DNA of 64,000 nt from the NCBI GenBank assembly GCA_026122225.1, contig JANEZZ010002696.1, forward strand, positions 930,001 to 994,000, in the 5' to 3' direction. A model generated the notes under the pieces. The model was not told the DNA's origin and did no database searches. It saw only the letters and a list, made by a program, of their open reading frames with translations. The stretch comes from Heloderma charlesbogerti. Taxonomy: Eukaryota; Chordata; Lepidosauria; Squamata; Helodermatidae. Each line of letters starts with the position of its first letter. The stretch's first letter is position 1. The position numbers were made by a program, and so were the translations under genes. Shown piece after piece: positions 24,872 to 34,883 of the stretch.

Positions 24872-24900
24872 CCGCCCAGAGAGCTTCGGCTATTGGGCGG
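24872..24900 (+). promoter_or_regulatory. 3' terminal hairpin of L2 RNA
   Basis: CCGCCCA pairs with TGGGCGG (7 bp) and encloses AGC-TTCG-GCT, a UUCG tetraloop hairpin in RNA. The same structure is repeated at 59453-59481. Stem-loops next to the tail are known recognition sites for reverse transcriptases of related LINEs. Confidence 0.6.
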
Positions 24901-24999
24901 TATAGAAATGAAATGAAATAAATAAAAATAAAAAAAAAATTAGTGTAAGCACACAGGGCCTCAATCAGGGAGCCAATTGAGTTTTCTTGTTTTCTTTAG

Positions 25000-25240
25000 T
25001 CCCTGCATGGGGCAGGGTCAATTTAATGGGGGAGGAGTTTTCCCCCCTGCCCACATGTGTTGTATTGGTGTTGTATTGGTTTTAATGTTTTTATTAATGA
25101 TTTATACCAATATTTTAGCAATTAATATGTATTTTAATTGTATTTTAATGTATATCAGAATTATTTTAATGTGTTAAACTTTTCTTGTAAACTGCTTAGA
25201 GATTTTTTTAAAATATGGCAAGCGGTATATAACTCTATTA

Positions 25241-25277
<37 letters not shown>
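25000..25277 (+). mobile_element. L2-type LINE 3' UTR with (AAT)n tail
   Basis: AT-rich 3' UTR ending TTGTAAACTGCTTAGAGA, GGCAAGCGGTATATAACTC and (AATA)-(AAT)n at 25240-25277. A different subfamily from the L2 immediately upstream. Confidence 0.65.
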
Positions 25278-25279
<2 letters not shown>

Positions 25280-25315
25280 GTGGTGGTCGTAGTTCATATC
25301 AGAGCCCTGTGTGCT

Positions 25316-25449
25316 CTGGGTGGGCAACTTGTGGCTCTCCAGATATTTTGACCTACACCTCCCATCAGCCCTAGCCAGCACAGCTAATGGTGAGGGATGA
25401 TGGAAGTTGTAGGCCAAAACATCCGGAGGGCCTCAAGTTGCCCATGCCT
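25316..25449. mobile_element. hAT-like MITE (GGGCAACTTGTGGCCCTCCAG family)
   Basis: Palindrome with ends GGGTGGGCAACTTGTGGCTC and GCCTCAAGTTGCCCATGCC, and inner arms TTTTGACCTACACCTCCCAT / GAAGTTGTAGGCCAAAACAT. Confidence 0.75.
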
Positions 25450-25722
25450 GCACTACAGATTTAATGTAGCGTGTAGTTTAGCCTGTCAGTCACCATCTGA
25501 AATGTGCTGCTCTGGCACTGAGACAAGTGATGCAGAAGAAGGTCTGTACAGTAAGTGGTACCACATGTTACAGATTCCCATGTATTGTCACTACTGCATG
25601 GAGGCAGTTTACAGACGCTTTCACATAGGGGATGGATATGTAGACCAGCTCTCAATGTGTAAAACGACAAGACAACAGCAAAATGATCTGAGTTAAAAAT
25701 GTTATATATAAACGTATCTTAC

Positions 25723-25871
25723 CATCTGTCATCTCTGCACAGAGCTGCAATCCTAAGTTATTCTGTGGATTAATCACCCAGTGATTGCTGGTCACTGTGA
25801 TGTCAAACACAAGCCAGCCAACATCAAATGCTTGCACTCGCCTTGTGTCTAATAGGAAGAGGTCTGCATCC
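25723..25871 (-). CDS. BMP5: BMP5 exon 3 (prodomain segment)
   Basis: This 149-bp exon begins with the last base of the arginine split from exon 2 (acceptor aaactag, then GGATGCAGAC) and ends with the first G of a glycine codon before donor gtaagat. It encodes [20 protein letters not shown], then [18 protein letters not shown] and [11 protein letters not shown]. The GWL.FD.T and LGLQL motifs are hallmarks of the BMP5/6/7 propeptide beta-sheet core. Phase in is 2 and phase out is 1, and both agree with neighbouring exons, so splicing keeps the frame. The exon sits 6,153 bp downstream of exon 2 and 19,808 bp upstream of exon 4. No damage is visible. A paralogue is unlikely, because exon 4 fixes the identity as BMP5. 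Confidence 0.97.
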
Positions 25872-27419
25872 CTAGTTTAGAAAATAAAGATATTTAAAAC
25901 TTATAGTAATTTTAAAACTATAGTCATTTTAAAACTTATAGTAATTATGTCTTGGGTTTAGATTTGCTTCTGTCAGTGATCTGCCAGTAAAACATTTGTT
26001 CTGGCTTTGCCACAGCAGTGCAGAAAATGGATGCATGTACTGCTATTTCTTTTGGAGATAAAGGTTGTGATCCACACACCAGTTAAACCAGAGTAGTTCG
26101 ATATAATTTCCAAAAACAATTTTGCATTGGCATCAGTGGGTCATAAACACTCCTAAGTTCTCTGTAGGGAAATCAGAAATGTTTTCTATTATTGCATCTA
26201 TTGGCTACGTTCTACATTTCTCATGAGCTAACAGTTTCACATACCCACCATTCAATTCTGTGAGTATATAAATGTTCCATACATGCAGTGGAGAATTCCA
26301 GGATGCATGTGGAGCGTAGAAAATAATGTGAAACCCCCATATATGTCAGGCTTTTGAACATACCAACGGTACTTTAATAATTTTTTTTCATAGAAAAGTG
26401 ATATATTTATTTGATTTACTGTGGGACCCTATAAAAATAACATCAAATCTCAGGCCAGTTCTTCTAGATAGTTAATAGACAGAGAAAAAATATTTTCCAA
26501 ACTTGGTCAGCAGCTTAAATGTTTTAGATGTATAGCTCATAGATGGTTCTGAAACACCAAACCCAAGATTGTCACTTTATTCACTTCTTACTAATGAAAT
26601 ATTTGCATTAAAAATTACTTATGGTGAGGAGCATGGATGTGGCAAATCTAATCTTAAAGTTCATTCATGGCTTAACATGCCCAACAAGCTATCCCACTCA
26701 CTTACAAAGTCCTACACAGTATATAGATTAAGAAAGTAAATGTAGCTCTTGGTTCTGTAAAAATAAATAGAGTTGAACCATATAGTATATCCCTTGTTGA
26801 AGTTAAATTAAACTTGGCTTGTTGTATTCATATTTCAGGGCAACGTGTATTTTTCAAAACTAGTCATTTAAATTGTGCATGTAATCCCTACATTTGCTCA
26901 TCCATAACGGTTAACTTAACTAATCATTTACATGATGAAATTGGAAAATTGGATACCTGTGAATTTTCCTTCTGGCACCCTCACTGGACAGCAGTACAAC
27001 AGATGGGTTGTTCAACCTTCCAACCACTAGGAGAAAAAGACTCCAGGTAGAGGCTGAAAACAGACATGCTGGTATTAGGAACCACTGCTGTGTTTTGAAT
27101 CCAACTATATCCTATTTTCCAAACTTGCCAGGCTGTGTGGGTATGATGTTAAAGGCAGTTGCTGGGGTCACACAGACGCTGTTCAGGGCTAACATGAAAC
27201 TACACACTATGTAGACATACAAAAGAATAAGTGTTTAGTGTTGGGGGTTGAACCTTTCCCACCATGGTTCACAAAAGGCCTAGCATCTATTCCCTCAAAA
27301 GGGCAAACCACTGCCTCAGCACTGGTTTTCATTTCCTGCAAAGAGCAGCATGCCAACAAGCTAGTTCTAGTTATGAGCAAGTCTCCTTGAAGAAAACATA
27401 CCATGTTCTGTGGTGACTG

Positions 27420-27880
27420 AGGGCCAAAACAGACATTACTTGAAACGTGTGTTTAGCAGCCACATCCTTTATTTTCTTCAGTTTTGCTACGGGATAGGTG
27501 CAGGGCCCCCAGTGCAGATTGGGAGCCTAGAATGGGAGGTAAGGAAGGCTTTTAAATTCTGGAACAGGGGCCCTGCATCTACTGTACAGTAAAAATGAAA
27601 AGAAGTCCTAGCTGCTAACAGTGGAGGCTGGTGGCTTTGATTTCGGTGGGGCTCTTAATCCATTCTGGGTTTCAGTCAGAGCCAGCCAGAACTCTAAATG
27701 AGCTATCCAAGGTGCTAAACCCTATACCCCAAATAGGTTCAGCACCTTGGATAGCTCCTTTAGAGTTCTGGCTGGCTCTGACTGAAACCCAGAGTGGATT
27801 TACAGCCCCGCCAAAATCGGGACCGCCCGCCTCCACTGCCTGCTAAACGCACATTTAAAGTAATGTCTGTTTTGGCCCTG
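27420..27880. mobile_element. Foldback element, host of an inserted hAT MITE
   Basis: Inverted arms GGGCCAAAACAGACATTACT and AGTAATGTCTGTTTTGGCCC, immediately flanked by TGA on both sides. The interior has arms like TGCAGGGCCCCCAGTGCAGA. A CAGTGGAGG MITE (27619-27838) was inserted later. Similar ends occur at 61161-61375. Confidence 0.7.
27619..27838. mobile_element. hAT MITE (CAGTGGAGG family), nested
   Basis: Near-perfect palindrome with ends CAGTGGAGGCTGGTGGCTTT and GGGACCGCCCGCCTCCACTG, and long arms through CAGAACTCTAAATGAGCTAT / ATAGCTCCTTTAGAGTTCTG. Flanking 8-mers gctgctaa and cctgctaa (7 of 8) are the target duplication within the older foldback. Confidence 0.88.
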
Positions 27881-27885
27881 AGGCC

Positions 27886-28155
27886 TAATTCTCACTGAAG
27901 TGGGAAACCTGAGTCTGGGCTGAACCACTTCAGAGTGCAGATGGAGAGAGAGGGTCACATAACAATATGTTCCTCCATTCAAAAGAGTCCCTCCAGATAC
28001 AAACCTAGCTAGCTTGTCAAGGAGAAATTTTCTAGCCTAGCTATCTCTTAAAACATGCAAGGTGTGTTTCTGTAGAGGTGCTCCAATCACGTGTGGTTCC
28101 CACCTGCAGTCTGAAGTAGTACAGCACAGACACAGGCTTACCACCTCAGTGAGAG
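27886..28155. mobile_element. MITE with CTCACTGAGGTGG ends
   Basis: Left end TTCTCACTGAAGTGGGAAAC and right end TTACCACCTCAGTGAGAGCC are inverted. The right end matches the fragment near 5105-5140. Confidence 0.55.
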
Positions 28156-28510
28156 CCAAGCTACACCATGTAGCATGTAGCTCAGGGTTATCTTTCCATT
28201 TACTCTAGTGCAAGCACATGTGGGTCTGATTCAGACTGTGACCACCATGCTCCAGGAGAGGGGGTTTAAATCTTCTGCCGCTGCCACCACCATTTGCTTC
28301 ACAAAATTCCCCCTGCTCCAGTTAACAAAAGAAGAAAAAGTCTCTATTGACGTAAGTGGAATTTTGGGAAGCAAACAGAGGTGGTAGGAGGTTTAATCCT
28401 CCTCTCCTGGAGGGTGGTGGTCTTCATCTGAATTGGGGCCATTTGCACTTTCACTAGAGTAAACAAAAAGATAACCCTGAACTACATACTATGCAATTAG
28501 TGTAACTTGC
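28154..28510. mobile_element. Foldback MITE with long arms
   Basis: Arms of about 50 bp: GTAGCTCAGGGTTATCTTTC, then TTTACTCTAGTG, on the left and CACTAGAGTAAAC, then AAAGATAACCCTGAACTAC, on the right. Further pairing continues inward (CTCCAGGAGAGG / CCTCTCCTGGAG). Confidence 0.75.
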
Positions 28511-29398
28511 AGTTACACTAGTCATGCAGTTTTGCTCTGACGCTCAAACTAAACGTGACATGAGAGATCTATGATCAATGTTGTTGTTTTCTTTCCTTCT
28601 TTTTGCTAGGATAGAGCCTCCAAAAGCTGTGAATTTGCTTGTAAAAGTGGCTCTGAGTAAGGGTTGTTTAATCCTTTCTGATTAGTAGTTTTTGGTGATC
28701 AGACTCATCCTTCTCAAGCTGTTTTCCCATCCTGGTGGTGGGTTTGGGTGGATGAGACAGACTACTGTAGGCCCACATATTTTTTCCCACAGATGATAAA
28801 GCAAGGTTGAAGGTGATTTTGATCACAAAAAGGACATACACGGAAGGACCTAAACATCCATCTCCCCCAGTGCCATTCTTGTAATCAGTGCTCCATGCAT
28901 GCAAACAAAAAATTGGGAGATCAACCATGAATCTTCCGGTGTTACATGCCTTTTGAGCCTAAGTTATGGTCTCAAGAAATTAGAATGCTCACAGTTAGAC
29001 ACATTGGTAGGCTTCTAAACAGGACCCAATGGCAAGAAAAGCATGGGGAAAGCCCCCAAGGTGTGGAAAATCCACCTGTCGGGGGAAAACACTCTACACA
29101 GTCTGTTATCAGGTGCGCAGCCCAGCTCCACAATATAGGTAACTTGAAAGAGCAGAGGATGCAGGCAGGATACCAACTTGACTGATAAGGAAAAACTGAG
29201 ATCGGTGGTGGTCAACAACTGGGAGGGAAAAGCATGGAGACCTGAAGAGAAGGGGATACCTGAGGATGTAGCACCTTACAAGGAGGTGTCATGGCCTCGT
29301 GAAAGCCCCTCAAGCCTCTTAGAAGAGTCTGAGCAGATATAGGCAGGTTGCCCAATGCTTTCTAGACAGCTTTACTACTGCCTAAGTTACTCAACAGC

Positions 29399-29531
29399 CT
29401 TCCCCAACCAGGTGCCCTCCAGATGTTTTGGACTTCAACTTCCATCAGCCCCAGGCAGCATGTTCAAATGGTCATGAATGCTGGGAGCTGTAGTCCAAAA
29501 CATCTGGAGGGCACCAGGCTGGGGAAGGCTG
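29399..29531. mobile_element. Palindromic MITE (GCCTTCCCCAACC family)
   Basis: Ends GCCTTCCCCAACCAGGTGCC and GGCACCAGGCTGGGGAAGGC; inner arms CCAGATGTTTTGGACTTCAA and AGTCCAAAACATCTGG. Relatives are at 43555, 51739, 55185 and 60293. Confidence 0.8.
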
Positions 29532-30205
29532 ATCTACTTGAAGGGGGTACAGAATCCCTGGCAATCATAACAAGTGTTCTTCTGGCCCACTGATGGAAGC
29601 TACTCTGCCAATATAGGCCCCCCAAATATTCTTCATGACTTATATGTATTTCAGTTGTAAGTAGATAACATTCTACAAACTGTCCCAATATATACTGCCC
29701 TGGCCAGCAGCAAGTTTTCTTGCAGGGCCACTTTGAGAAGTGAGCAATGTGTTGTACCCCAGTACCCTAACCCCTCCCTCCTGCCCTAAAGTGGTCTGGC
29801 ATTAGTTCTGGTCCTACAGATGCTACTTTGCCTATGTTCCTTTTATCTCTAAGTTGTTAAATGGGGGCCCAGCTGTCATCCCATGGGAGGGCAGATTTGG
29901 CCCAAGGGCCTCTAGTTACTAAATGTGTGTGCTTTGAGGGTGGGGGAGAATTCCGAATGAGTAAAGGCAAAGACTGTATTAAATAAACATGAAAACACTG
30001 CCATGATCCAAAAAAATCTCAAAGATGGGTGGGATGGACATCTGTCCAGCTAGGAAGTCTTAAAGGAAAATTCACAGGTAAGACCATTTTTTCCCATTCT
30101 CCAGCAGTTTTTGTTATACCAGATAAACATTAAATATTGGAAGACAAGAGTCAGAGCTGTGACTTCCAGGATGAAACTAAGAACAAAATCACAGCTTGCT
30201 TTAAA

Positions 30206-30625
30206 GACATAAACCTAGTTCACATGATCAAAACAAGTCACCGTGGCTTATTTAACACAGAGACCTGGCATGCACCACCAATTTAAACAAGCTGCCGTGG
30301 CTTATTTAAGCCAAGGCAGCTTGTTTAAATCAGTGGTGCATGCCAGGTGCCACTGGCCTAATTATCTGCCCAGGCGCAGCTTATCATGTTGTCTGAACCC
30401 GGGCTACATGGAAACAGCCCTCAAATAACCCATGGCCCTGTTGTTGGATTATTTGAGGGTTGTTTCCTCCTCAAACAAGCCATGCCGCCTGGGGTCAAAT
30501 GACATGACATGACAAGCTGTGCCCAGGTGGGTAATTAGGCTAATAATGGTGCCCAGCACATGCCAGCATGTGCCACCAATGAAAACAACGCACTGTGGCT
30601 TAAGCCACAGTGGCTTGTTTGATCT
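30206..30625. mobile_element. Foldback MITE
   Basis: Outer arms GATCAAAACAAGTCACCGTG and the complement of CACAGTGGCTTGTTTGATC. Further inner palindromes include TTAAACAAGCTGCCGTGGCT / AGGCAGCTTGTTTAA at 30282-30328. Confidence 0.7.
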
Positions 30626-30901
30626 TGCAAATTGGCCCACAGGGTAGTATCCAATGTTAGTCCTACTTAAAGTAGACCCATTGAAATAAATGGGGCTTAA
30701 GTTAGACTAACAGCTGCAGTTTGCAAATGGGACTTAAAGTAGACTGATAGCTGCACCACCTATCATCCAGTGGTCTGAAGATCATACGGGTCTTGCTGCA
30801 TTGGAAAGTATATCCTATATACATCAATTCTGTATGGATGCTTATTTAGATGTATGGACTGCTTATATTAACATATGTATATTTGAATCAGAAGTGTAGA
30901 A

Positions 30902-30953
30902 CCCCCCCCCCTTCTTCTTCTTCTTCTTCTTCTTCTTCTTTTTTTTTTTTTTA
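30902..30953. repeat. (C)n-(TTC)n-(T)n tract
   Basis: C10, about nine TTC units, then an uninterrupted T run. Confidence 0.95.
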
Positions 30954-31054
30954 ATGGTGCTGTGAAATGTTATTGTGAATGGATATACCTTTTTTGCTAT
31001 GTGTTTTGTTGTAGTAGTTGCTGTTTTCCCCTTTTTTCTTCCATGTGTATGTAT

Positions 31055-31056
<2 letters not shown>

Positions 31057-31086
<30 letters not shown>
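31057..31086. repeat. (CA)n microsatellite
   Basis: Fifteen CA units. Confidence 0.97.
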
Positions 31087-31089
<3 letters not shown>

Positions 31090-31269
31090 AGTTTAGACTA
31101 AACCATTGCTTATATTCTAGACATGTGGGCAAAGCATTGTTTGTATGGTTTTGCTCTTCCCTAAGTATCCCTGGAAGCTGTCTCAAGCAGCAGCCTTCCA
31201 GGGTGGACCAATGGCCCAAGCCGTGGTTTGTCCATTCAATCAGCCCAAAGTATGCTTTCAAAGTAGCTT

Positions 31270-31665
31270 TGAACCATCAGTTTGAATCCTGGTTCAGCAG
31301 CCACACACAAACCATGTTTTGTTGGATGTTACTGGTTCAGACATCACACCAACACATGGTTTCACTTTGTAAAACATGGTTTAGCATTATGTCTGAACCA
31401 TCTCATAGACCCAGTTTGCATGTTGCAAAATTCCACAGTTAATAAACTGCTGGTTGCTGAAAATGATGTAGGAGTGAGTGCTGGTTTCCAGTCCCCTGCC
31501 CCCTCCTACTGCAACTGGGTGGACCTAAACAACCTAGGGAAACTCTGTTCTGAGTTTGGACATCACAATAAATAACCCAGGGATGCTCTGTCGTGGGTTG
31601 TTTATTGTGATGTCCGAACCCGGAACTCCATCCCTGGGTTATTTATTGCAGTGGGAGCAGCTGGG
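31270..31665. mobile_element. Foldback MITE cluster
   Basis: GGTTCAGACATCACA (31336) and GTGATGTCCGAACC (31607) are inverted. Local palindromes include ACATCACAATAAATAACCCA (31560) and GGTTGTTTATTGTGATGT (31596). More than one element may be present. Confidence 0.55.
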
Positions 31666-31708
31666 TGGGCAGGAACCACCATGCTTGCTCGCTTCCACTT
31701 TATTTTCA

Positions 31709-31895
31709 TAAGAACATAAGAAAAGCCACTCTGGTTCAAATCAAGGGTCCATGTAGTCCAGCATTCTGCTCACGCAGTGGCCAATCAGCTGCCCATGGGA
31801 AACCCACAAGCGGGACATGAGTGCCCAAGTTCCATACTGCCTCTGATAGTGGAGGTGGCACAGAGCCATCAGGACATGTAGCCATTGATAGACAG
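31709..31895 (-). mobile_element. CR1 LINE 3' end fragment
   Basis: CATAAGAACATAAGAAAAGC at the plus-strand left end is the complement of the CR1 3' terminus also found at 43270-43293. The adjoining sequence (GCATTCTGCTCACGCAGTGG, then CTGCCTCTGATAGTGGAGG) aligns with 43085-43270 complemented. Confidence 0.85.
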
Positions 31896-32024
31896 TTTAT
31901 TAAACATGAGTTTTTGCAATGTGTGAACCTAGCCTCACTTACATCGCATCCCTTAGAAAAAGCTCAGATCTCTTGTCCCAGTAATGAAAAAAATTATTTG
32001 AAATACAATTGGAAGAAAAGGCAC

Positions 32025-32217
32025 CTGTTTGGGTATTCCTTGATGATCTGATAAATGCTAATCTTAATGGTTTCATTCTCAAATCGACTGTAACTTCGAT
32101 CCTTGTAAATCCGAAATTCTGCTGCTGTCACTGCCTCTCCATGGGGGATCTGAGTCAAGTCAAATCTAAATTCTTTGTAATGCCGTCGTTGGTGGGAAAA
32201 ATCCTTGTCTCTTTCAA
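32025..32217 (-). CDS. BMP5: BMP5 exon 2 (prodomain segment)
   Basis: This 193-bp exon encodes 64 complete residues plus a split arginine. It starts inside a valine codon (phase 1) after a pyrimidine-rich tract ending cacag, and ends AG inside an arginine codon (phase 2) before donor gtgcct. Recognisable segments are [39 protein letters not shown] and [18 protein letters not shown], which belong to the TGF-beta propeptide (latency-associated peptide-like) domain that folds and chaperones the mature dimer in the secretory pathway. NET forms an N-glycosylation sequon in the prodomain. No stop or frameshift is seen. Assuming no length change from mammals, the exon begins near residue 164 of the precursor. 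The 193-bp length and both phases agree with the BMP5/6/7 exon plan, and with the exon 3 start at 25871, which supplies the last base of the split arginine. Confidence 0.97.
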
Positions 32218-32864
32218 CTGTGAAAATAAAATAAAAATGAAGGGGTAAGAACACATATCCCATGGCTAATTCAGCCTTCACTATGCACTTTAAAATTTAA
32301 ACAAAGAGGGCAACAGGGAATTAGGCAAATAGTCAAACCACAATCTTTGAGTTAAACATCAGTCAACAAGCCAAGTGTCACGAGGTCAAAGGGGAAAGCC
32401 CTTAATGATTGCATCCAGCATTTCAGAAGCAGAGTAGAAGGAAGATTCAGAAAAAAATGGAAAGCTATATATTTAAACGAAGGAAGATGTGGACAAAATA
32501 CAAGTTCCAGAAGAATTAAAAAACTGGTTTGGTTTAGCTCTGTACACAAGTAGGAATTATTTGCAGATTATCTCGGTGTGTATAACTGAAGGCAGCATTT
32601 GAGAAAGAAGAGGCCAAATTTTGGCTAATTCAGTAACAGGGCAATACACATCATAATGACCACAACATTGATGCTTGCTCTATTCTCATGTTGTGACATT
32701 AGTGCTCTCAGTGCTATAAGCATGTGAACAACATGTAAAAGCTAAGTAGTTGGCCAGTCACACTGCAAATGAAACAATATGGAAAATCTTGTTTGTGCAG
32801 ACATTTCTGTACACAGAAGGATTCTGAAACAGTAAGATGTCCCACTAGACACTACAAATGTTAT

Positions 32865-32950
32865 TTATTTATCTACAACATTTGTATACCACTCCACATC
32901 TAAACAGTTTCCGGAGTGCTGAACAACAAGAAATAAAATGAACAAAAGTT
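32865..32950 (-). mobile_element. L2 LINE 3' tail fragment
   Basis: ATTTATTTATCTACAACATT, then CCACTCCACATCTAAACAGT, matches the tails at 7645 and 36265 (ATATACCTCTCCACATCAAA). Confidence 0.7.
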
Positions 32951-33018
32951 AAAAGATGTTACTTAGCCATGAACACTCTTGGATAAGTACTTGGATAGTA
33001 GTTACGGATAGTTCCCTT

Positions 33019-33332
33019 TAGGGATGGCAGAGAATTCCGCCGTGGACCCAAATGAGGAATCCTCTAGAATCCGCAGCAGAACAGATCACTTACCTCTGCC
33101 TCCCGAGGATTCCCTCCAGAATGGCATGCCGGCTCTGGACCACTTGCGAATGCGATACAGTAATGGCGGCTGCCATTACCGTATTGCCAGCAATATGGAG
33201 CTGGTGTGCAGCTCTGCGGAATTCTCCCAACACGGAGCCACTCCAGAGGATTCGGGGGGGGGGGACAGATCGCCTCCCCACCCCAGGCAGATTCCCCCAC
33301 AGACCGGAAGGTAGGGAATCCACCCATCCCTA
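33019..33332. mobile_element. hAT foldback element (TAGGGATG family)
   Basis: 314 bp with ends TAGGGATGGCAGAGAATTCC and GGAATCCACCCATCCCTA. Flanking 8-mers gttccctt and gttcctgt agree at 6 of 8. The centre holds the palindrome TACAGTAATGGCGGCTGCCA / TTACCGTATTG near 33155-33185. It lies about 800 bp from exon 2. Confidence 0.82.
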
Positions 33333-34883
33333 GTTCCTGTACCTGCTACTTAGTGAGTACTTAGCAGTTATGGGAACTCTGGGGGAAAGGGATCATGTTA
33401 TACCTGAGTTCTTGGTTCGAAAGGATGAATTACTCTTTCAGCATCAGTTACTCATATGCACAATTAAAATACTAGTGATTCATGCCCATGGTTTTTTCAG
33501 GATGAACAAAATGGTTAAAGAACTCTTCACAAATACAAACAATATTTTTTTTCTTATATATAAAGGATTTCACAAATTCTCCCTTAATGGCTTAAGCCAC
33601 GATAAATCAGAATGACTCTATGAATTTCAGTATATTTGAATAACATACTTCATACCAAATTAGGTCTGATGTTTCGATATAGAACCCAGTATTTTAAAAG
33701 ATAATTACTGAGACATGTGTTTTTAGTGTTTTGAGAAGTGAAACTTTCCTTAGAACAGTTATTAATGAAAAGTACCCAAGATTGTAATCAGATGTGGCTT
33801 AGAACTACATGACCTCCGTGACCATCACAGGGTTGTCCCAGTATGTTATTAGCTCAACAACTCACATCTTAAGTCACACTCCTGATTGGGCATTCTTGTC
33901 TGAGCAGAAGTACAGTGGTTCAGAGATGGAAAACCAACATGATGGCATAAAGTGGGCACAATCCCTCCTGAGCACCCTCTTCCAATAGGTAATGTTTGTT
34001 TGGCTCCTTGGCTTTTAGGGAGCTTGGGATGAAACAATTGGGATAACAGCTAAAATGCAGATGTCAGAAAACTTATTTGCTATCACTGAATCCTTACAGT
34101 GCCATTTAGTGATGCTGTACCAAGTGGTTTGGGGTGTTCTCCATCAGGCTGTCAGCCTGATGAAGATTTGAAGGTCCATTGTGACTTATTTGCTAGGTAC
34201 TTGGGGAATATAATCATTTATATCTGCAGCAAGTTGGACTTTACTGTTTGGACATGTTTTGTTAGGTGAGTTTCATGTATTCAGGCCAGAGGATGTGGAC
34301 AAGGATTTGTATCCTACTTAGACTAGACCTACGGAAATTAAAGAGACTAACATTAATGGGTACAACCATTACTAACCATTAATGGGTACTGAAATTAATG
34401 GGACTAACATAACTAACAATTAGACTAACATTGGGTACAACCAAAGGTACTTAGAGGACCCAAGTCTACCACCTTTATGTTTAACTCTTGCCCATCTTGA
34501 CTTGTAAAAGCTAGCAGATTGACTGTTAGTCCTAGGGTTCTAAATGCCTCCCTGCATGAGGGGGTGGTCCCAACCACACTTAGAGAGGTAGCTGTGCAGC
34601 CACTCATGTAGGGGTAAAACATGCTGGACCCAGAGGATTGTGCCAACTACTGACTAGTCACCAGTAAACCCTACTGAGGCAAGGGGTTTGGGTGGGAGGT
34701 AGCAAGGCAACTACACGCACTCTTGGATGACACTGATTATTTAGATCCATTTCAAGCTGGTTTCAGGCCTGGGTTTGGTACAGAAACTGCTTTCGTCCAA
34801 TGCAAGGAGAGTGATGGGGGAGTACAGCTATGATGATTATCCTGGTAGCTTTTGAGATCATTAGCTATGGTATCCTTCTACAC

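Larger units (their letters stand above)
21560..24938 (+). mobile_element. Near-full-length L2-clade LINE
   Basis: A short CAG-rich 5' leader, one long ORF (21699-24715, one frameshift), a short AT-rich 3' UTR, a terminal hairpin (24872-24900) and an A-rich tail ATGAAATAAATAAA. Both the endonuclease and reverse transcriptase are recognisable. Divergence looks low: a single indel in 3 kb and no internal stop besides it. A 75-bp truncated copy of the same 3' end sits at 59443-59517. The 5' boundary is approximate and no target duplication was found. Confidence 0.92.
21463..25482. mobile_element. DNA element split by L2: inverted ends
   Basis: The left end at 21463 (CAGGGCTAAACTAGATGCTA) and the right end at 25458-25482 (TAGCGTGTAGTTTAGCCTG) are inverted copies separated by 4 kb. 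The intervening DNA is mostly the L2 at 21560-24938, an L2 3' tail (25000-25277) and a MITE (25316-25449), so the original element was short. Confidence 0.55.
5915..25722 (-). other. BMP5: BMP5 intron 3
   Basis: A 19.8-kb intron between exons 3 and 4. Repeats listed separately include two L2 fragments (7637-8475 and 10960-11405), a BovB fragment, the near-intact L2 at about 21560-24938, several hAT-like foldback elements and a GATA/GACA array. Nothing recognisable is seen in 5915-7400, 9240-9760, 9835-10555, 11950-13290, 14880-16280 (apart from repeated AAAATGCAT-like units at 15440-15540), 16410-17470 and 18150-19620. Confidence 0.9.
25872..32024 (-). other. BMP5: BMP5 intron 2
   Basis: A 6.15-kb intron. 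It holds foldback elements at 27420-27880 (with a hAT MITE inside), 27886-28155, 28154-28510, 29399-29531, 30206-30625 and 31270-31665, a CR1 3' fragment at 31709-31895, and TTC and CA microsatellites. The first 1.5 kb downstream of exon 3 on the minus strand (25872-27417 in part) shows no recognisable repeat. Confidence 0.9.
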
